A stretch of 64,000 bases of DNA from Capsicum annuum. Lineage: Eukaryota; Streptophyta; Magnoliopsida; Solanales; Solanaceae. Numbering within the stretch: position 1 is the stretch's first letter; each line of letters starts with the position of its first letter. Below are positions 58,462 to 64,000 of this stretch, in pieces. The stretch lies in contig NC_061121.1 in NCBI RefSeq assembly GCF_002878395.1, forward strand, positions 130,853,226 through 130,917,225, read 5' to 3'. Below the pieces are notes generated by a model. That model saw nothing but the letters and a program-made list of their open reading frames with translations, did not search any database and had not been told where the DNA came from. Position numbers and translations under genes: made by a program.

Positions 58462-59864
58462 CACTACAAAAAATAGGTCAAATTGCGGGGGTAAATTATA
58501 AGGTTTGCAGGGGTTTTAAATTCTCACAAATTTATAATTCCCCCACAATATGAGCCGTCACAAATAATTTGCGGCAGTTTTTTTCCGACCGCCATAATTA
58601 ATTTGCGGCAGATATTTTGCAGCGGTTTAGAAGCTCCACAATTTATTATTTTTTATTAGTATTTTTTAATTTAGTGGGACCCATTAATTTTCAATAACAA
58701 ATTATAAATTTTAATTTTAGCTCAAATTTAATTGTTCCTTTAGGCATAACCTATAATCCAATATTTATTCAATTAATATCTCATTAACACAACATGACTA
58801 ATTAAACATTGTAATTCACAAGAATATCAAAAATACATTGAACATTAAATTTCAAAATGAAATTTTAAACATTAGCATCTCCAAACTCCAAATTATCAAC
58901 ATTAACTAGTATCTTCATATTCCAAAATCAAATTTAGACACAAAACCTTCAATATTCTAAGATTTTCTCCAACCACACAATTACGTCATCACAATTGAAT
59001 ACCCAAGACACTTTGTAACAAAAAATAATGACTATCATTAGGATCGCTATCATCACATGGTTTTCTTGAATCCATAGGTGAAATGGGTCCACGAGCCGCA
59101 TCACTTGGTTACATAGAAATGCAAAGTATAAAAACCAATAAGATAAACTTTCAGTCCTTGTTTCATTTATATCTGTGTACAACTAAAAAATATCATGATA
59201 AATATAAATAGATCAATCAACCACTCCACGCTACAGTTTCAAACTACTTAATCAGTTGATCAAACTAGAAACTTGAGTACCATTCAACATACAGGTAATA
59301 TCAAACTAGGAACCTGAGAACTATTCAACATAAAGGTAATACCATGCAACATAGATTATTTTAACCCTTTTCCCTCTTGAACAGAGCATGGAAATGCTTT
59401 CTGAAGATAAATATTCTTCACATGATTGGTGAACTACAAGGACAAGTCAATTATGACGTGGTATAGTATATCAATTGGGATTAGCCATAAATAGTTAGAT
59501 TGTTTCTTTCCTTTTTTAACACTTGTACATATATTATTTAACTCAGTAGCTTGAGGGACTAATCAAGTAGAATTTTTCTCTCAATTTCCCTTTTTTTTAG
59601 AGTCTAATGTGTCATTCCTCGCTATGATTGCAAAAAATTAAAGGTGAAAATAGATTAAAAGAAGAAAAATGAGGCTTACCATACCGGTAGATTTTGAAAA
59701 ATCACAACAACAGAAAGAAGTAGATAGTTATGTTCCTATGATGACAAGCAGACACTTCAAACAAAATCTGTAATCTAGACAAGTAATATATTTTCTAAAA
59801 CTTGGATAGATTGTGTATTGCAATTTTTTTCTATCATAAAAACTAAAAATTTCATTTATTTTGA
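58462..59864 (+). mobile_element. CACTA (En/Spm-like) transposon, one terminus and adjoining sequence
   Basis: CACTACAAAAAATAGG at 58462 is the terminal motif of a CACTA element. Subterminal repeats with 'tttgcggcag' and 'gaccgcc' in both orientations lie at 58560-58640. The rest to 59864 is AT-rich; a frame at 59182-58949 (minus) has no domain I recognise. The other terminus (TTTTTGTAGTG) was not found in the window. It adjoins the FAR1 fragment at about 59865, so it is probably truncated. Confidence 0.7.
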
Positions 59865-60597
59865 ACATTTTTTAATAGTACCAGAACCAGTAAGTTGACT
59901 TTGCTCTTTGTAAAATGCAAAGGTGGATTCTACACGAAAAAAATGTACCTACAATAGGGCTTCTAGTATATTGGGGATCGGTGTAGGCATCATCATGCAT
60001 TGTGCGTTCTTCTTCTTCAATGCCATTATCCTAATGATCATATTTTTATCTATTGAAATCACTTAATATTCCTCTTTATCTAATTTATGAGACCTATTCA
60101 TCTCCTCATGAACAAATTTTGAAGGTCTTTATCGTCATTGTCCAAATATCAATCTAGACCATCACCATAATCACCATATGAATCTTCATAATTTGCATTA
60201 TCATTATGGAGTAAACAATCATTGTTCTCCAATCCCAAAATATCACACAATATTACATTTATTTGGCTATTCTCACTATTATGATCCATTCAACCACAAT
60301 TGCATGAGAGGGCCTAGAATAATTAATGACAAAGTAGAAAAAATGAGTTAAGAATAATCTAAAAGAGTAAAGTTTTGATCTTAGGTTATAGGATATAACC
60401 CAAAGTGTAATGAAAAAGACTATAAAAAAGGTTTATAAGAATAAAAATGAAATAAGAAAAAAAAGTCAAAAGGTGGTATTGCCTTTTGGAGGGAATATGG
60501 GCAATTTTCTCAGTAGAGGTCATTGTGGTCTTTTTAAAAGTTTCCTTCTAATCATGCCAAATTCGTTCATGCCATTTAGCACTACTCTATAATAGGT
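59865..60597 (-). pseudogene. FAR1/MULE 5' fragment, second copy
   Basis: Closely matches 19045-19789. The start codon is at about 60289-60287 (MDHNSENSQINV..., with the same DSYGDYGDGLD run). Homology to the first copy stops at 59865, just before the FAR1 DNA-binding domain, where the reading becomes unrelated. Non-coding flank 60290-60597. Confidence 0.8.
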
Positions 60598-60947
60598 AAT
60601 ATAATTAGTCATATGATTAATCATATCTGGATGTCAAATCAATATCATATATATTATTTATATATGTATAAGCTATATCATTTGTTATATATATATGTCA
60701 TATTATTAAACATAACTGGAAGTCATATCATTAATAATATATCTATATATATAAGCCATAACATTAGTCATATGTATAATTCATATCATTAATCAAATAC
60801 GGAAGCCACATCAATAATCATATATATAAGTCATGTCATTAGTCATATCTATAAGTCATATCAATAGTCATATATATAAGCCATATCATTAGTCATATCT
60901 ACAAATCATGTCATTAATCATATCCGTAAGCCATATCAATAACAATA

Positions 60948-60982
<35 letters not shown>

Positions 60983-62430
60983 AGGTATATCATTAGTTAT
61001 ATCTACATATAATTAATCATATCCGGAAGCCATATCAATTATCATATATATAAATCCATGTCATTAACCATACTCAAAATAAGCATCAGTATTTCAATAT
61101 CCAACCAACATACTCATTAAATTTTAATTCATATCTACTCAAGTCCCCAAACCAAACATTAATAAGGGTATATCATGCATAAATAGGTCTACAAGCCTAA
61201 CACATTTCCTGACGCAAGATGGGCGAAAGGGGTCCACTTCTAATCTCGAATATCAATTTTAGGCAACTTTTACCCTGAACTAGGCTACAGTATATAAGTC
61301 TATATCTACATGTTAAGCCATAAATAATCCTAAGATAGTAATTCTTTCAAAACATGAGCAAATAAGTCAATCTCACCTAAAATAATAGCAACTAAGGCAA
61401 GTTCTTCTAACTATGTAACAAAGGTCAATTCCACCCTAAACATGAATTACTAAGGCAATTTCACCTAGCTTAAGCAACTAAGGCATTTCCATTGTAAGCA
61501 TAAGCCACAAAGCCAAATTCACCTAAGACATGAATAACTAAGTTAATTTTTTCTAATTTATAGTTTCAGGATAACCTAGATGGTTCAACTAATCCAATCA
61601 TTATTATTCATGCTTCCAACACCTAAATCCCACCCTATATCTAGCATAATCTTCATAGTCAGACTACAAGATAGCTCAATCTATAAAGAAGGTAAACCAA
61701 GCTTATCTGGACAACTAAGAAAAGCCCAAAGAATTCGCCAAACAATAAATTTTTCTTTTTAAGAAGCTTTCACAAGGTCCTACACCATAAAAATCACAAC
61801 CTACTCATCAACACAATAACAATATTACCCATATTGCACTATTATGCATTGAGTCTAAAATTGTGTAAAAATCCCATCTGAGACCTTCTTGTAGAATCGC
61901 ACTGTCGAAACCAACTCAACTTTCTTTATTCTCATCGAACCTTTACCTAAAAATAGGTGAATTTTGAGCTATAATGTTGCTAAAATAAAGCCACTAAGCT
62001 TTTAGGAGATTTTTGATAATAAGAGAGAATTAAATAATAAAAATAATGGAAGCTTTCCACAATTTTAAAGGAGAAATTGGTAAATAAACTTTACCTAAGC
62101 TCCAAAACTACCCATAATTGATCCTCCTAAGAGTTCCACTTTTTATGGTTTAATATTCTAAGGAATAAGAGAAAATGGTGCAAATCGGGCTAAGTGGGGT
62201 ATTTATACCTTTCCCAAGTACACAGATGCCACTGAAGCGAATACTGGGCCACTTTAATGATCAACGCTAAAGTACCCAAGTACCACTAAAGCAGTACAGT
62301 GCCCATAAGCCAGGCTGCTAAAACGGACCATCGGCTTCTTTAGCTCTGGCCGCTAAAGCAAAGATATGCCACTAAAGTAGATGTTGTAGGCTAAGCTAAG
62401 GTTGCTAAAGTGCCTAATGGGCAAGGATAA
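60598..62430 (-). repeat. Element H LTR piece, second copy
   Basis: Matches 19790-21610: 25-bp array at 60598-61065 with an (AT)n run at 60945-60980, degenerate 30-bp units at 61345-61555, and the 'gctaaag' dyad cluster at 62220-62410. Confidence 0.85.
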
Positions 62431-62960
62431 GGTAACGATATTTGAAAAAAAATAAAGGACCACATTATAGTGGGATAGCCAGTCCAGAATAACATCAAAA
62501 TCTACCATATCCAACACAAAAAGATCAACTTGGGTATCATACTCTTAAACAGTCATAACACATAATCTGAAAACCTAATTCACTATAAGAGAATCACCCA
62601 TGGGAATAGATACATGTAATGGACTAGATAGTGAATCCAAGGATATCTCTATCCGATATGCATAATAAATAGACATATAAGAATTAGTGGATCCCAAATA
62701 AAACAAAGCAAAACTCTACTGGTGGCATACCAAAATTGTATATGTGATAATAGCATATGAAGATTTATCCTTAAGTATAGCAAGTACAATATATAGCTGA
62801 CCATGCCTGCCATCTGGCTATGCTACTAACTGATGTTTGGTCCTACCTACCTAAAAACCTCGATGAGCACCTTGGGGACCACCCCTACAACCACATATAC
62901 CAGCTCTAGAGGAGCAAAACTATCATAATAGGTAGAACACTTTGACCTAAAGGAATAACT
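62431..62960 (-). pseudogene. Element H protease remnant, second copy
   Basis: Same order and same junction with LTR as at 21611. The catalytic Asp is again Tyr (TAT at 62700-62698) in FALFYLGSTNSY, with the same Pro-to-Leu change. Confidence 0.78.
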
Positions 62961-64000
62961 ACTACATGGCAGGGGAAATCTCTATATAAATGACCAAATG
63001 CTCTACAACCATAGCATGCCCCAAGAACTGCACTAAAATAAGAAGATCCAGCTAATTCAAAAAAACCATAGTGACTAGAATAGCTAGAAGATAAACCCCT
63101 TGAAGACTAACCACAACCCAAGCAAGGATTATCATTGGAAAAAGAATGGCCTTCATAAATAATCTAAAGAATGACCTAAATGGGTTTACTATACTACCTA
63201 TGATGCTAATACGACTGATAAAGAAAGTACCTAGCCTGAGAACCAGTGCTTCAGAACTATGAGTTACTATGGATCCCACTGAACCTACCCTTGTATCACT
63301 GCTATTTATTGTATCTTATTAATAAGCTAACCATGATAAAAAAAATCAGAAAAATACCAACCTGTAGCAACCAAAATTTGGGTAGACATGCAAAGAGAAA
63401 GTCTTCATCCTCAGGCAAAGCAGCGAATCATCTCAGACTAAGTAGTTAGAATAGAAGCAGCATGCCTAGCCAATTCATGAATTTGAGCATCATACTTAAC
63501 AATGGTCATGGATCCCTACTCTACAATTGAGAATTGATCCCTCAAACAAACCCTCAGACTGCGAGGTATGTACTTCTCTAATAAGATATCAGGGTACTAG
63601 GTCTATGTCAAAGGGGTTAATCTAGCTAGCTTGGAATCAAGATGATCTCTCCTCCAATATCAAGGTTCCAAGTCCAACTAAAAAGTAGAGTAATCTATAC
63701 CATGAGTCTTAAATAATCAAAAGTTATGGAGCCTATCCTTACAAGAAATAAAAAAGCCATACGCCTCCTCGCCTTGTGCACTAGAAAACCTAGGCAGAGC
63801 CAATCTCAATAATCTACACATAATCTTCTTCTTCTCTAAAGACATAGAAAATTGGGCCACTGCTGTCTAAGAAATTACTAGGGTAGGAGGGACCTCAACT
63901 ATTGGAGTCACAACTAGCAGTTTCTCTCCCGCCTTTGTACCACTCTAATTTGCAGATTGTGTACCATCGAAAGGTGCACTGCCAAAAAATTCCAAAAGAG
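62961..64000 (-). pseudogene. Element H gag remnant, second copy, cut by window end
   Basis: Zinc knuckle CYGCRAFGHLYRDFPC at 63016-62969, with Phe at the fourth ligand position as in the first copy. Upstream the capsid motifs (SLR..LRDQFSI, EYDAQIHELA, ALPRFS.A) are readable to the window end. Stops in several places. Confidence 0.78.

Overview
This window looks like plant nuclear heterochromatin, most likely from a Solanaceae genome (pepper, potato, tomato or tobacco group). The evidence is AT-rich DNA filled with decayed Ty3/gypsy retrotransposons of two plant lineages (Athila-like and Tekay/Del-like chromoviruses), a FAR1-type Mutator transposase, a CACTA end, and an RTE LINE 3' end with a (TTG)n tail of the kind that tobacco-family genomes share with TS SINEs. 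I found no intact host gene, rRNA, tRNA or CRISPR array. Every recognisable coding stretch is a broken transposon gene, and most long open frames are chance or antisense frames.

The layout is two nested stacks. Left stack: the remainder of a plus-oriented LTR (13152-14872) is interrupted by a minus-strand Tekay-like element (5081-13151). The left LTR of that element is in turn interrupted by a minus-strand Athila element (1-5080) that runs off the window. Next come a LINE-type RNase H remnant (15211-15900), an RTE LINE 3' end (16500-17195) and a FAR1/MULE transposase pseudogene (17200-19467).

Right stack: a minus-strand gag-protease-only gypsy element (call it H) has a left LTR piece (19790-21610), a short internal region (21610-23668) and a right LTR split into three parts: 23669-25713, 41886-42958 and 53846-about 54190. 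Two insertions split it. The first is a plus-oriented solo LTR (25714-41885) that itself contains a complete 13.8-kb Athila element (26840-40679). The second is a complete 10.9-kb Tekay element (42959-53840) flanked by a perfect 5-bp target duplication, gattc.

From about 54190 to 58461 lies the 3' half of another minus-strand Athila element, cut by a CACTA (En/Spm) terminus at 58462. From about 59865 to the window end, a second copy of the segment 19045-23200 recurs in direct orientation, including the start of the FAR1 pseudogene, the LTR with its 25-bp array, and gag-protease.

The most interesting points are as follows. (1) The gag-PR-only element is present twice with the same internal junction and the same loss of the protease aspartate. 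(2) Both Athila copies have a leader exon, a GTAAGT donor and an intron ahead of a third ORF, suggesting a separate or spliced transcript. (3) Each LTR family carries a cluster of short dyads or tandem repeats in its first 750 bp. All functional statements rest on motif recognition by eye; no alignment or database search was run.
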